Assembly: GCA_025267735.1 (NCBI GenBank)
Contig: CM046306.1
Coordinates: 33,001,919 to 33,065,918 of the forward strand
DNA: 64,000 nucleotides
Origin: Mactra quadrangularis
Lineage: Eukaryota > Mollusca > Bivalvia > Venerida > Mactridae
Direction of reading: 5' to 3'
Part shown: in pieces, positions 12,901-27,900 of the stretch
Numbering within the stretch: the first letter of the stretch is position 1
How the letters are laid out: each line of letters opens with the position of its first letter
Notes under the pieces: model-generated
Database searches by the model: none
What the model was told of the DNA's origin: nothing
What the model saw: only the letters and a program-made list of their open reading frames with translations
Translations under genes and position numbers: made by a program

Positions 12901-15900
12901 ATCTACCTTGACTTTATCTAATCATTAATTTACACTAGCCTAAATCAATTTTAATAGTCCTGGGCATCTGGCTAGTGTGAAAAGAGGATTAGCATAGTAG
13001 CAGAAATATTCATCTTATCCAAAAAGGATGTATTTTTTTATTATTTTTTTGTACAAAATACAAAACTACCCTTTCACCTACATAAGTAAGCCATAATATT
13101 AGCAAGGTCAAACTGTGTCAGTCAGTTTTTAGAGAAGTCCAATTATAAAATAACTCCAGAATCAAATAAAGAAGTGTTTATATAATTGTGTATACAACAT
13201 CAGTAGCAACAACATCAAGTCCTGACAATAACAATAGTTAATGTCAGCATCAACAACAGGTGTCCTCAGGATGTACCAATTTTTTACAAGTTTTTGTGAT
13301 TGATAAAATATGCAATTAAGCCTGCATGTATATGTCAGTGCCTTAAATTTTCTGGAGCAATAGCCTGATTTATAATGTTACATTATATATTTTCAGACAA
13401 AAATATATCAACTAGCCCAACAATGTAACATGAGAAACTTTCACTAGCCAGATTCAATTTTAACTAGCCAGATAATTCAATTTTCACTTTGCTGATTCAA
13501 TTTTTCACTAACCTAAGCTTCCGACCAGTGGGTTAAGAAAATGACGGGGCTAATAAATTATGGTACTAATTCTGATACCCTATATAACAAGAGCTGTCAG
13601 AGGAGACAGCATGCTCGACTTAGTATTTATCACATGAGATGTGGTTGATGATAAGAAACATACATATTTTAAAATTTGAAAATGATACCTTAACAAATTT
13701 AAATAAAAAAAAATTTTTAAAGAAAATTTTAAGTTCACTAGAGACAATTTTGAAAAAAAAATGTATTTAGAGTTATGAACCTTGTCACATGAGATGTGGT
13801 TGATAATAAGGAACATATATTTAAAGTTTGAAGTTGATACCTCAAGAAATAAAAAAATTATAGTAAAAAATATTTTACTGCACAAAAACTTTAATCAGAA
13901 ATATGGACGCGGACGCCGATGCTAGGGCGAGTAGGAGAGCTCTCCATTTACTTCATAAAGTCGAGCTAAAACTTGGTTCACACTCTTGAGGACACCAATT
14001 ATATCTAAAATATTTAACTCTAGTTCTACCATGAAATAGTCACATAGTTTAAATGATATATATATATAAATCTAATCACTGTGCACAACAGTAAGCAATA
14101 ACCATCAAAGCAGATAATATCATGCTCAATGATTCTAGAAAAATGAATTGATGAAATGTACCAAGCAAATTGAAACCACTTTAAGCTTTATACCGGTATT
14201 TAATCTTTCAAGCTTGACAAAAATTATGCTGAAACACCATTTTCTAGAAAAAGCTCCATAGCAATTTGCAGCAATATAAAATCTATCTTTCTTATAGTAA
14301 TGTATACAATCTTGTATATATGTAAACAAAGCACCGTATGTTCAAGTGACTATAAGACAACCAACACAGAAGGACAGATTAACATATGAACAGTTGGACT
14401 TAAAGACACTTGTACTTATAGTTTTTTTGGGTTTTTTTACTGCATTTAACGCCGTGTCAACACAATTTATGTCATTTTACAGCATCCAGCACACCTAACC
14501 TAGCTTTCCTGGACCATTGTCTATAACCAGTACTCACCTACCCTTCCACAAGGCCGGAAACTTCTCCATATTATTTAATCAATGGAAGAAAATCGACATT
14601 ATAGTCAAATTTTCATGAAAGGGAATAACCTCCCAGGGTGGGATTCGAACCTGCACCCCCTCAGGCATGAGATCCCAAATCCTGGTGTGCTACCAACTGT
14701 GCCATCGACCTGGTTTTTTCGTACTAACAGACAGACAGACAAACTTATGTACAGACAGACAGTAGAACATACATAGGAACAGACACAAAGTACATACCGA
14801 CTGATGTACTTTCAGACAGACATAGGTACTGACTGAGACGAGGACAGATGCACAATTTACAGTTTTACTTGACTGTAGGATTTTTGCCCTAAATTCTGCC
14901 GGACAGTTGTCCAGTGAACCTGCACAATCTGGATGGAATTCTGAATTTTTGCAGGATTTGTCTGTCTATCCGCTATGTTTTAAGGTGACTGACATACAGA
15001 CAGACAGATACACAGACAGGCATACATATGTACAGAAAGAAGATGTACATTCAGAATAAGAAACAGAAGTCATGAAAACTGACAGTAGTACATACAGACA
15101 TATAATATTATACAGACAGAATAAAGAATAAACAAACAGACCATCATCAGAACTGATGGAAGTATTAATACATACACATATTATATACTTACATCTACTG
15201 TATGGAGCATTCACTGCAGACAAGAAGGAAGCTTTTCTTACTGGTTTCAAACCAGATTCTCCATCAGTTGAATCTTGTGATTCTACACTATGTTCACTCT
15301 GGTTACCATGGTTACCATATTGACCTTGACCTCTAGGTTCAGTTATCTCATATGATGATGACTGCATAGGTACGATTTCTACGATCGGAGATCCCGAAGT
15401 ATTAGAGGTACCTTGTGATACGTAGATTCTGATTGGTGCAGAATCTGAGAAATTTGATTGGTTGCTTCCCTGAGTGAACTGAGTATTTGTATTTTGCAAG
15501 GGTTCAGGTGATTTCATTCTTTCCTGTGACATTTGTCGCACTTTACTGATAGAAGGACCTGACACTGGGGTTTGAGATCTTGATCGACTCACATTCTCTA
15601 CATTGTTTGTATTTTTTTCAAACGTGGCAAGTCTGGCTTGTATACCATCAAACTTTCTAAATGTTGTGATTTTTTCAATCTCTGTTTTATATCTATTTTG
15701 ATTGACAGGTGTTGTACACGTTGGGGGCGGAGTTACATCCTTTCTATCTTCAAATTGCTTTTTTCTATGAGACACAAGAATTCTCGGTTCCCGTTTTTGT
15801 CTAATTTCTATCTCAGTAGGAGTAGGAGACCGGGTTAAAGCAAAAGCGGCACCATAAGAATGGTTCCCGGCTTGATTCTGGTTAACATTAGGTGTACTAC

Positions 15901-18900
15901 TCCTTTCATGTTTATCACCGATTTTTACAATAAATGTGCGACTTGAAGGAGATGGTGTTTGATTTTGTTGCTCATTGAGGGCAGTGTTATTGTATGAAGT
16001 ACGTAAATGATGTTCAGTATGATATATATTAGATCTAGGATCTATACTGTCTACACTAGCAGACATTGCTTGACTTTTTGTTATAGCACATTCATTTATA
16101 ACGGGAACATATTGACGTCCATTGTACGAATCTCTCTTGTTAGGAGAGGTGTCCGGTGTCGGTGTCCCGCGTTCAACTCCATACGGACTGTTATTGTCAT
16201 TTGTACGTCGAGACGGCCCTGTCCAAATTTGAACAGAATCGGGAAAACTGTGTCGTACCGAACTTCCATGACTAGTTCTTCCATCGTGATCTCGAGTTAA
16301 CACTTCCTGAGATCTGAAACGTTCAACTTTGGGTTCCGATGCATCGCTATGACGATATTCTATAGGCACATTACGAGTTTTGGAAGACTGTAATTTTGAT
16401 ATATTTTCTTGAGAGTCTGTAGACTGTAGAACACTTTCCTTGGACCGACGTATAATTACTGATCGTGTTAAGTTCTCCGCACTACTCACATGACTCTCTT
16501 TCTTGGTCGGAAAGTACAGACCAAACGAATAAGTTTTAGTTGCATTGGGGTTTACATTTTCCTGAGCAGCCCTAGTCTCAAACTCCCGCCTTCTATCTAA
16601 AAATACATTTTTATTCATATTGTCATCAGACGAAGGGTCACGATACACACTTAATCCAGATGTATAAGATGTCGAGGATTTTAATTGTCGTCTTGACAAA
16701 TCATGTTCAAAATGTCCGTACGACTCTGATCCGTCGAACAACTGGGAGTCAAGGTTACTGGTTGATAATACTTTACGATCTCTATTTTCTCTACTATAAC
16801 TACTGGTGTAAGGGTTATTGTCCATCGAAGATTGACGATTATATGATGACCCTTCTCTCAAACCTCGACCAGAATTGTTAAAATCTGAGTCGAAGGTCTG
16901 ACCTGAAGATTGATATGCCTGAAAATAAATGTATGATATTGTTAATGTTATGCATGAAAAATGGGCGTTTTATGTCAAATTTACACTTTGTCCAAGAAAA
17001 AGTAAGTTCTGGTTGGAAGCTTTGACTAGTCACACCAAATAAGTTAAAAAATCATAGGTGTTCAGATAGTTTATATACTGGCCTTACACCTTAATCCGTT
17101 TAAGTCAAAATCAATCAGATGAAGTAATCAGTCTGCTTCCAAATACATGTTCAGCCAACTTTACAATCTTGTACGATAACTCCTGATCATTGAAATCACC
17201 CTCAGGCAGAGGATCCCTCACAGTACCTAATTACACCAGAGTGGAGTGGAACAAAACAATAGTAGATAAATTTCTTGCTCAAGGAAAATTAGCAAGGCCC
17301 TTAGTGGGGATCAAACATGAGTCCTTCTGATCCCTAAGTGCATCCAACCTCTAGACCACTGCTCCCAATAAGAATGATTTGAAGTCACTTACTACTTGTA
17401 ATATGTCATCTTCTTTAGGTACAACTAATATTTGTAAATCTTTAGTTGTTTGTTGTATAAGATTGATCACTTGACCATAGGATTTACCAGTGACTGGTTC
17501 CCCATTTACTGATATAATACGATCACCAGGATTCAAGCCTGCTTTGTGGGCGGGTCCACCTTCTTTGACATTTTTAACGAAAATTGTATCAAGTGGCTCT
17601 AAGTTTCTTTGTTGTACTCGTTGAAAATATAGTTCTGAAAATAAAAGAAAGATAGGAATAGGCCTAAATTTGTACTAGGTTTGACTTATTGGTCATCGCA
17701 TCGACTACCCTGAAGCCTGAGACAAGTGAAACTTGATACAGGCAAGTGAAAAATTTTCATTTTATACAGTCTGGCTGGCTAATAATTTTTGCTTTTAACA
17801 TATAAATTGGGTTAGTTCACAAGAACATTATAAGGGGATGGGGGATGATCCATAAAATACCCATGTCTACTAGAAATATTTTATTGGGTCCCACTCATTT
17901 TTTCATCAATATGCACATAATCATTATATTTATACACAACTTGATCTGCTTGAAAAATATTAAATGACTGATACTGAAATACAAAACAGAGACAGAAAAT
18001 AGTAAACTAAGATTTTTTTTCCAGAAGATATACTTATGAAGGTATACATAGGTTTTACAGTCACACAGACTTCATACTCATTGATCTGAATAGCCAAAAC
18101 ATCTATACAAAGGGAGACAATCTGAACTAATAGAAAATATACCAGTTGTTCTTATCTCCCTTGCATGATTTTAAGTTAAAACAGTTTGTAGTTAAGTAAC
18201 GGGTAGTTGCAGTTAACTCATCACAGATAAAATTAATAAAATTTATTTTTATACATTGACTTTGAATAAAAAGCATTCATTTTAACTATGAGATAGAATA
18301 ACCTTCATGCAATTTGAAAATAATTTGCCAAAAACCGTTACTAATCAGTCAAATCCTTGGCAGAACCCTGCAAATGTTTACTTATTATGATACATTTTTT
18401 TCATTCTTCAATACAAACAATAATTCACATTTCAAAGTTTAGATTCATAAACACATCTCCCTAGACTCCCTTTAATATGAGAATAGTTGATTTTTTTATA
18501 TATCCATAGAAAGTATGTGTTATCATAATAATTATAAAAATCTGGCACAAAAAAGTTGGAAATATAATTTATGAATCAGATATCAATATCCTAAGGATTT
18601 TTCTGTAGTCATAATTTAGTTTCTGTATTCATAACATAAGGGAAATGCTTAAGTAAAAAGGGAAAGAAACTAGGTTCCAGTGATATGAAAATTGAATAAA
18701 ATATGGTTCTTATTTTGCTCACTATGATACATTTGCTGATTTTAGATACAAGATGCATGCATTACTTCAAACTAGGTTTTATCAGCTAGTAGAAAATCTA
18801 AACTTTAAAATATCTTCAAAAACAGAAATTGAGAAGAAAGATAAGGGAGACAGTATGGATTGATCTTGTTACGAGATTTTGAATTTGTTTATTAAACATG

Positions 18901-21900
18901 ATATCTTGGTGCCTTACATATTGGTTCAGTAGAAAGAACAAATAAAAAACAAGTAAATCTGTGAGCTAATGCTCACTAGTGATACCCCCGCCAAAATCTA
19001 AAAATATGCGACAAACAGGAAGTAGAGCAAGGAGCATGAAATCGCTTTACACCACATGGGACTATGGGATGAAGCAATATGCAAAGTATTAGGCTGTTGC
19101 ATGTTATAGTTGCTGAGAAAACTGCGACGGAAATTTTGTAACGGACGGACGCACGGACAAGGGTAAAACAGTATACCCCCTCTTCTTCGAAGCGGGGGTA
19201 TAAAAAAAATTGTATTAAAGTTTTATAATGTCATAAGTGTTTAGACTTGGGTATTACTGTAAATGGAACTGGTATGATAATTATAGTCCGTCAAAATTAA
19301 CCTGGTTCCATGGATTCCAAAGACTTGGGATCATTGGTACTTTCCTATAATTGTTTTTAAAAAAATACCATGTATAAAACAATGAATCGAGTGGTTTTGT
19401 CTGAAATTGCCCTGTTCTTACACATATATGAGTTTCCATTAATTGTTCATCACAATTTGAGACCAAAATTGTTGTATTTTATTGGAAGAATCCTCAACAT
19501 TAGTGAGGAATATCTGAATAATTAACTTAGAATTCCTTCACTATCCTAGGTAAAAACAGTAAGTGCCAAACTCTGATATATAGACAATACATAGACAAAT
19601 AATGATATATTTTAACTCCAGAAGATCTGAAGCAGAGATGATGATACTTTTTTTTGATAAAAGAAGAATGTGTCAGATAATCTGATCTAAACTCTAACTG
19701 ACAGCCCAAGTCTGAGACTGACAGGCAGAGTCTAAGATATAGCCTGACTGCACCACTTGAGTTCTGTCCATCATCACAGTATACATACTTTTTAACATTA
19801 CTAGTCAGTTTATTGAGTCTAGTCAGTAAAACTAACAAAATATCTAAGTTATTGATGGTGATAGAAGAATACTCAGTAATATTTATCAGTTGGTATTGAT
19901 AAATTTCATTTCAAGCAAAAATAGCTGTAAAAAACAAATGTGTGACTAAGAAATTCTTCTTTATACTGTATCTTGGAACACTGTTGTTAAAACTATTGAA
20001 ACATGTAAATTTTATTCAACTGTCAGTGAGGCATACATCAACCTTGCTAATTTAAATTCTCACTACTATACAGTACCCACCAAAAACTTGGAGACATTTT
20101 CATTTTCAGGCCAACTGAATAGAGTTCATCTTAAATTTGATAACTGTTCACTTTGAAATGCTTTTTAGTTTTGCTTTAATTTTTGGTTATCATTATAATT
20201 ATAACTGAGACTACAAAAATAGCACAAAAGCTATGTTATGGAAAAAAATTACAATGAGCACGATTTTGGTGGCTTTAGGATGTCAGATGCTGAATTTTCT
20301 TATGTATTGCATTCATGAACTTTGTTTTCATTTTATCACAAACCATACTTGAATATATCAAAAGTAATTATTCTACAAAAATAATCATCAATATTCAAAA
20401 TTTGTAGTAATTTTCTTTTGTCTCCAAACTTTTGATGGGTACTGTATTTCCGTACTCACTATTGATAATCAAGTATTGAAATCAGCAGTGTTAATGAATG
20501 TGTCACTGACAGTTGAATAAAATTTACAAGTATCAATAATTTCAACAACAGTTTCAAAGATTCAGTATTAAGGAGAAATTTTTTTAGTCATACAATTAAT
20601 TGTTTTTATGGTGATTTATGCTTGCAAAGGTATCAAACCAACAATTCTGACTTGACCACCAGATGAGCTACCAACTAAAACTAGTTTAATAAGTTCTAAC
20701 CAAACACATACAGTACCCACCAAAAGAGACATTTTCAGATTGTAGGCCTATTGAATAGCTTTTAGCTAAGTTGATAACTGTTAATTTTGAAACGCTTTGC
20801 AGTTATGCATTATTTGTTTGGTGATCATTATTATTATAATATAGACAACAAAAATAGCGTAAAAATTTTGTTAGGGAAAATTATTACAATAATCATGGTT
20901 TTGGGGGCTTTATGATGTCTGATGCTGAATCTTATAAAGAGTTGCATTCAAGAAATTTGTTTTCATTTTATAACAAAACATATTTAAATATGTTAAAAAT
21001 AACGTTTCTACAAACGTTACAATCGTCAAAATTTGAGAACTGTAGTAAATTTCTTTTATCTCCAAACTTTTGGTGGGTATTGTAAGTAGGTCCTTCTTGG
21101 GATCAAACCAACTACCAACTGAGCTAAGCTCTATATACTGTTATACAATAGATAAATATTATAGTGTCACTTAATATTATCAAACCAACAACTCCTGAAT
21201 TGACCATCAGATGAGCTTCCAACTAAAACTAGTTGGATAGGTTCTAACCATGCCTGTATGTCAGTCATTGCTGGTAATTAAACCAACTACCAACTGAGCT
21301 GGACTAGTGAGGATCTATGATTATATCCAATTAAAATTTATCAAGTATCATAAAACAAACCTTCAGTTTCATCTTCGCTGGCATATTCTCTTTCCTGAAA
21401 GTAGAAAATATAATCTTATGTTAGATCAGAGATACATAATAATAATATTATATAAATGTTGAAAGTTTTGAAAATACTGAAGACCAACTTTCAAGATACT
21501 GAAATGGACAGATTTCATAATATAAATGACACATACAATATTTTTTTCTTAAAATGCTGAAATCAGTATTAATGCTGAAAACTGTCACACATGAATATTT
21601 TCCATAAACTAAGATTTCACTCAAATTTGGAAATTTAGCAGAACTTTGTTAAAAGTAAAAACAGTCTTTGCTTTAACCCAGGACTAGTGAAAATTGATTT
21701 GAGCAAGTGAAAATTACTTATTTCATACATTTGGGCTAGTTGAAACCTAACGCTCAAAACATTAAGGCTAGTTGAAACCTAACGCTCCATACATTAAGGC
21801 TAGTTGAAACCTAATGCTTCATACATTTAGACTAGTTGAAATGTAACGTTTAAAATGCTTGGGCTAGTTGAAACCTAATGCTCCATACATTCAGGCTAGT

Positions 21901-24900
21901 TGAAATGTAATGCTTCATACATTTGGGCTAGTTGAAATGTAACGTTTAATACATTTGTGCTAGATGAAACCTAAAAGTTCATAGATTTGGGCTAGTTGAT
22001 ATAAAACTGGAATCATCTGTAAAATTTATGTATTATAATACAACTGTCAATAAAATAGATCATTTTAGCATAAATAGACAGTAAGGCTTAATAAGTAGGT
22101 CTATCCCATTTTTATCTGTTTTAATACAAATATAAATATTTTCATACTTAGATGTATAGATTATAATGTGACTATTTTATGCATGAAAACTTTTAAATAC
22201 ATGTACTTAGTACTTACTGTTTGTTTGTTTATAATATATTTTAACATTGCTCTAGGGAAGAGCTATACAATAGACATTTTTAGTCAAAAATGAGAACCAA
22301 AGTAAATATTTTGATAAGTAGATAGATAATGAACAACTACCCAGTATAACAGATAGACCAGATTAGAAAGTATTGTTAAATTTTGTTCAACTGTAATAGG
22401 CACAAATTGCAGGCATAGTGTAAAACTATCGTAACTCACTCTTTGTTAAACTTGAGTTACGACTGTTTTGCTTTAAGCCGACAAAATATTACCTATGCTG
22501 AATTAAATAGATCATAAGTATAGAAATACTGTAGTGAGTATTAAAATCAGAGGGATTGATGTATGTGCAGGCTGTCAAGTGGGGTTCCATCAAAAAGTAG
22601 GAACTTTTTTTGCCAAAAAACTAGGAAAAGAAAGGAAATAGCAGGAAATTTTACTTAAAAAGTAGGAGCATATACAGGGTGATCCAACCATTAAGACAGC
22701 TTAAGAAACTATAATAACTTTTGTCAAAAGATAATGTAGATAGGTAGTTGACAACTTGTTATAAATTGGCACAAATTTTTGATAATGTGCCACTGACAAT
22801 TGAATGAAACTGAACTATTTTAACTCATAACCCATTTCTAGCAGTTAAATATTTCAAAAGACTAAATATAAAAGTGAATTTCCCTCAAACATTATAATTC
22901 TATATTTTTTTTCATTAAACATAAAAACAAGGACAACAAGTGGTAGGACTGAACTCACCATGGTAAAAGTATTCATATTTTTTTCAACAAACTATTCTCA
23001 CCCGGAATTATTCTTAATAATACAACTTAACAGTTATAATACATATAACTGAACAACTTCAAGTTATTTCATAAGATTCCAAGTTATATATTTCTTATGT
23101 TTTAATTCTAAGTTACTTCTTAAAATTTCAATTTATTTTTGAAAGTTCCATTTTACTTTTTAAAACTTTAAAACTCCAACTCCTATCTGATATAATTCCA
23201 AGTTGTGTATCTTAATATGTCATAATATTCGAGGATAGTTCTAAAGTTTCCAAGTTATTTTCTATAAATTTCAAGATATTTCTCAAATATTTCTCAAATT
23301 GTTCCACAACTCTATAATTCCAAGTTATCGCCAAGTTAACTTAAAGTAACATTAACAAACAAAATATAAACATTATGAAGATAAGCAATCCATCCACTTG
23401 TTAAACAACGAAAACTTAAAATTCCATCCTGCCTAATCTCTAAGCCAAGTAAATATGCTATCACCGTAAAACATAGCATGGTTAATTTAGTGAAGAATCT
23501 TGGAATATTTCTTGAGGTTTGTGATGTACCTGTATCAACCCCATTAATATAATATAATGAACTTTTAAACTGTACTAAGACTACCTTAGATATCATTTAC
23601 TATTATTGTATATATCTCACTGGTTTACGGCAAAAAGGTTGTAACTTAATATAAGAAAGAGTGAGTTACGATCGTTTTGCGCTAAACTCGCAATATTACA
23701 TATTTTATACGCACCCATCCCCTCAGTTACATCACTTTGAAATATAGAAGACTTGACTGATACACTTGTTTTCAATATGATTCATTCAACTGAATCTATG
23801 TATGGTTATACTATGATAATATGTTTAACTTGCCTTCTTGTCGGGTAAAATTACTTACTCATGCATCCAGTACATGCTATATACATGGATGCAAGTACTG
23901 TACCCGATATTAAGGTGAATTAAAATTAATATAATATATATAACTATAATTTAAATACTTAATTTAATCAAGACTTTTTTTTTCTTCTTTTTTTTTCGTG
24001 TATTTAGTACTATTTTACTAAACCATGTTGTCTACTTTCATACTGTAAGTACATTGTAACATTTCTGTGTGGACCGTATTGAAAATTGGTTTCAGCCAAA
24101 TATGTTATCCACATTAAATAAAGTCGTTATCATTAATAAAAACCAATGTACTATGCCAAATAAAGATGAAAGATGATTATAATTAAACATCTCATATCAA
24201 TTTAACTGATATCTAATTATTGTTATGAAATTATTAAGTGTTTGTGGCTTTTTTTGAAAAGAAAGAAACCGACTTTATATGATAGTTAATGTAAAGAGTG
24301 CATCAATTATTCTCAGAGATGAATCCCTATGAGTGTTGATACCTTATAACTGACTAAGGTATGTGACCTATTTAATTCACTTAAAGTCAATCCCTGATGA
24401 GTATTTGAGGTGAAAAAAAAATGTTGTTTTTGATCATTGTTGGCTTTTAATGACCTTAAAAACCCACACATGTAATATACATGTAATAAAGTCAAACCTG
24501 TATCTAAAGACCATCAGTGGGGTTGTAACCAATGTAAGCGAGTCCAATATAACTTGAGCATGAGCATCTCATGAACTGTTCATGAACTTGATTCATGAAC
24601 TTGAATGAATAATAAATGAACTATTAATGAACTGGAAGTGATCATTTAGAAGGGGTGTAGGTTACACTGTGTAGATTTGTTTGTTTGGGTTTTATCGCGC
24701 ACCAACACAAAAAGGTCATATCGCGCTACTGTATAGATAGAAAAATGTAAAACTCAGATGGTCACTATCACAGGGTTTACTATATACAAGTAGATAAAAT
24801 GGGAAAACGGCTAAAATACAATGATATCACTTTACATTGAAAAATATTTTGTTCAAGAGTCAATCATTATGCATTTAAATATACTAGATATCAGATTGCT

Positions 24901-27900
24901 ACCATTATATGACAGTAATACCTGTGGTATAAAATAAATGCACTAGAAACATCTGTATGATAAATATAAATTATAACATTATTATATCTTTATTATAGAT
25001 GGGGATCCCCCAGAGGGACTTTCATATAAAACTTGTACAGTACATTATGATCTATAATTCTCATACATTTATCATTAATCATAACAAATCTGATGAACAT
25101 TATCAAAATGCTGAAAGTATAATTACAGAGCATGAACAGAATACATAAGTATAAGCAGAGTATGAACAGAATTACATGTATGATACATACAAGTACACAA
25201 TCTAAAGATAAAGAGCCATTTAAAGTCTGATTCTATACACATGTTCAGTCCTCACAATTATGTATGATAACCCCTGATCATTGAAATCACCTTCAAGCAG
25301 GTGTCCCTCAAAGTACCCATTTACACTTGGAAGAAGAAAAAACAACTGTGGGTTAATTTCTTGCTCAAGGTAATCAGCAGTGCCCAAAGAGGGGTTCAAA
25401 CCCCTTGCCTCCTGATCCCTGATTCTTAAGTACACATCTTATCACTGGCTCCTACAATTAAATTAGCTAATGACAGGTCACAGCAATTCATACTGTCGGG
25501 ACTCAAAGAAATACTGCAGTATATCAAATGATGATAAACAAGTAAATCTGTGAGCTAATGCTCACTAGTGATACCCCCGCAAAAATCTAAAAATATGCGA
25601 TAAACAGGAAGTAGATGAGCAAGGAGCATGAAATCGCTTTACACCACATGGGACTATGGGATAAAGCAATATGCGAAGTATTAGGCTGCTGCATGTTATA
25701 GTTGCTGAGAAAACTGCGACGGAAATTTTGTAACGGACGGACGCACGGACGGACAAGGGTAAAACAGTATACCCCCCTCTTCTTCGAAGCGGGGGTATAA
25801 TTATGAATCTGGAGAGACTAATTTCTTTATTAGAGTCCCTGAGACAATAAGTGAATTAAGAAACTATTGGGATTTCTATCTATAGTGAGTACCAAGGCAG
25901 TTGTAATTCTTATTATAACAAAAGGGCAGAAAAACAAAAATCCAATATGGCAGACCATGAAGTCAACAGTATTTTAAAACACAACTTTACAACAGAAGAC
26001 TGAAAAAAACCATATTATGGAAAGTTTCTTCTTTATCGGATGTTTTTTTTTACTATAATTTTCATAGAAAAAAATCTGACAGTAATTATCCTGGCATAAT
26101 GATGAAAGCTGGGAACCAGCAAAGCACCTGTTAGAAAAGAAAACAAAGAAAATGAGAGTATACCGGTACCTGGCATAGATTATAAATCCCATTCAACAGT
26201 TGTTTTAAAGTTTTGATGGTTTCATATTAATCATGACATGAAATACATCTTCCAGAAGTTAACCATAAGTTCCTGTCATTAATTTTAACATAAAATATTT
26301 CTGCACTTTCAGTTATGATGGAGTCAGTGAAAATTTTGGAATTTTATCAGCAAGACTTTTATAAGCAAGTTGTTTAACATTGAAATCAGCTCATAGTTTA
26401 CGATATGATCAGAAATTTACATTTTCAAAGCAGTCTACAGAATAAGGATATGAAAGTAGTTGCCTGAAATTAATTGGTGTCCGGTTGCCTGGGACAACTA
26501 CTTTTTAGTTAAGACAACTAGCAATTTCTTTTGGGAAACCAAAATTCAGCAAATGAGATATAGTGCTTGCTCTTAAAATAATCTGTTCGGACATCCACTT
26601 TCATATAATTGAAGTCTGAAAGCTGATACCAGAATGTCCCAAGGACAACACTGTAATGGTAAATGTTACCTAAAACTCAACCTAATTACGCCAACCAAGA
26701 ATACAGAAATTTCATTGGATAAAATTAAGTTCTTATTTATATATTGTCACCGAATACTCAAGTTTTTATAACTTTAAATAAAATTTGACGGAATAAAAAT
26801 AATCAAGTGGCCCACACAAGATGCTGTTGGGACAAAAACAAAATTCATAGCTTTCCTCCATTAAAACATGTGTTCTTTCTGGTAAACGCAAACCATATTA
26901 AGACAGTAGCTAACTACAATCTTTATACCTTAAACTGGGTTTAATGCCGTGTCAACAATTTTTAGGTTATTTTACAGTGTTCAGAGCACCTATCCTAGCT
27001 TTCCTGGACCCTTGTTCACAACCACTACTCACCTACCCTTCCACAAGGCCGAAACTTGGTCATATACTTTATTAATGGAGAAAAATTGACATAACTGTCA
27101 AATTTTCATGCAAGTGTATAACTTTCCCAGACAGGATTTGAACCCGTACTGTCCTGGGAACACTAGATTGGAAACCCCAGTGCACTACCAACTGCGCTAC
27201 CGGGTTCTGCCTACATTTACTGTTGGCTACATATGTCTCTATCTGTTCACCATGTCTATCTTAATGAATACAAAGAGTGTATTCTATAAATTACCTGACT
27301 ATACATCATACATTAACCCTACAGCCACCATCACTATAGTATACAACAATACCTTGATCATATTACATTACCGGTATAGATACAATAAATGATTCCATTC
27401 ATTTCTATAACAAATATCTAATTGATGTAATCTTTGACAGGTTTATGTAGGATATAAACTTCACTTAATTAACATACAACTATTTAGAAAATGTAAGACC
27501 TTTCATACAATTACACTTGTTTCGTGTCCTTATTGTGACGGGTTTTTTTGTGTTGTTGTTTTTTATTGAGTTTAATGCCATGTCAACACAATTTAGTTCA
27601 TTTACAGTGTCCAGCGCACCTAACCTAACTGGCCCCTGTCTATAACCAGTACTCACCTACCCTTCCCCAAGGCCAGAAACTTGAACCTGTACCCCCTTGG
27701 GACCCGAGGTTCCAACTCCTGCGGTGCTACCAACTGTGCCACCGACCCAGGTCTCCTTATTGTATTGTTTGAATGACTAACCGTATCAAACCCTTACATA
27801 CAAATTTAAATATGGTTAATGTCTTTAAAGCATTAATAATAAGTTCTAAATTTTCAAAATCCTAAAATTTCCTTATTTCATGAATCCAGCAGCTAATACA

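Larger units (their letters stand above)
12577..15192. other. Intron (2.6 kb) after the large exon
   Basis: It contains a repeat with AGAGCTGTCAGAGGAGACAG at its end (13586-13971), a SINE (14438-14716) and degenerate ACAG/CAGA repeats (14726-14835, 14960-15130). Between 12640 and 13520 are degenerate copies of an ACTAGCCAGATT-type repeat also met near 17700, 21665, 45530 and 60740. Bases 13972-14437 show nothing recognised. Confidence 0.55.
17635..21360. other. Intron (3.7 kb) within the PDZ region
   Basis: It contains a GGGCTAGT-type repeat fragment (17690-17820), the GCGGGGGTATA repeat (18950), a large foldback (19888-20642) and two Tc1-like MITEs. Near the right end are three degenerate tRNA-like fragments with ACCAACTACCAACTGAGCT-type motifs (around 20640, 21100 and 21280). 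Bases 17830-18940 show nothing recognised. Confidence 0.55.

Noticed and set aside
14966..15192. Continuation of the large exon frame to a stop at 14966, giving a longer open frame
   Set aside because: A strong donor (AGAT|GTAAGT) ends the exon at 15193 with the phase required by exon 12409-12576. The extension is degenerate CAGA repeat.
16007..16300. 97-codon plus-strand ORF and other plus-strand ORFs at 15638 and 16660
   Set aside because: They are antisense shadows of the large coding exon 15193-16918.
25565..25756. 63-codon minus-strand ORF ([20 protein letters not shown]...)
   Set aside because: It lies wholly inside the GCGGGGGTATA repeat and is not conserved in frame in the copy at 18950-19202.
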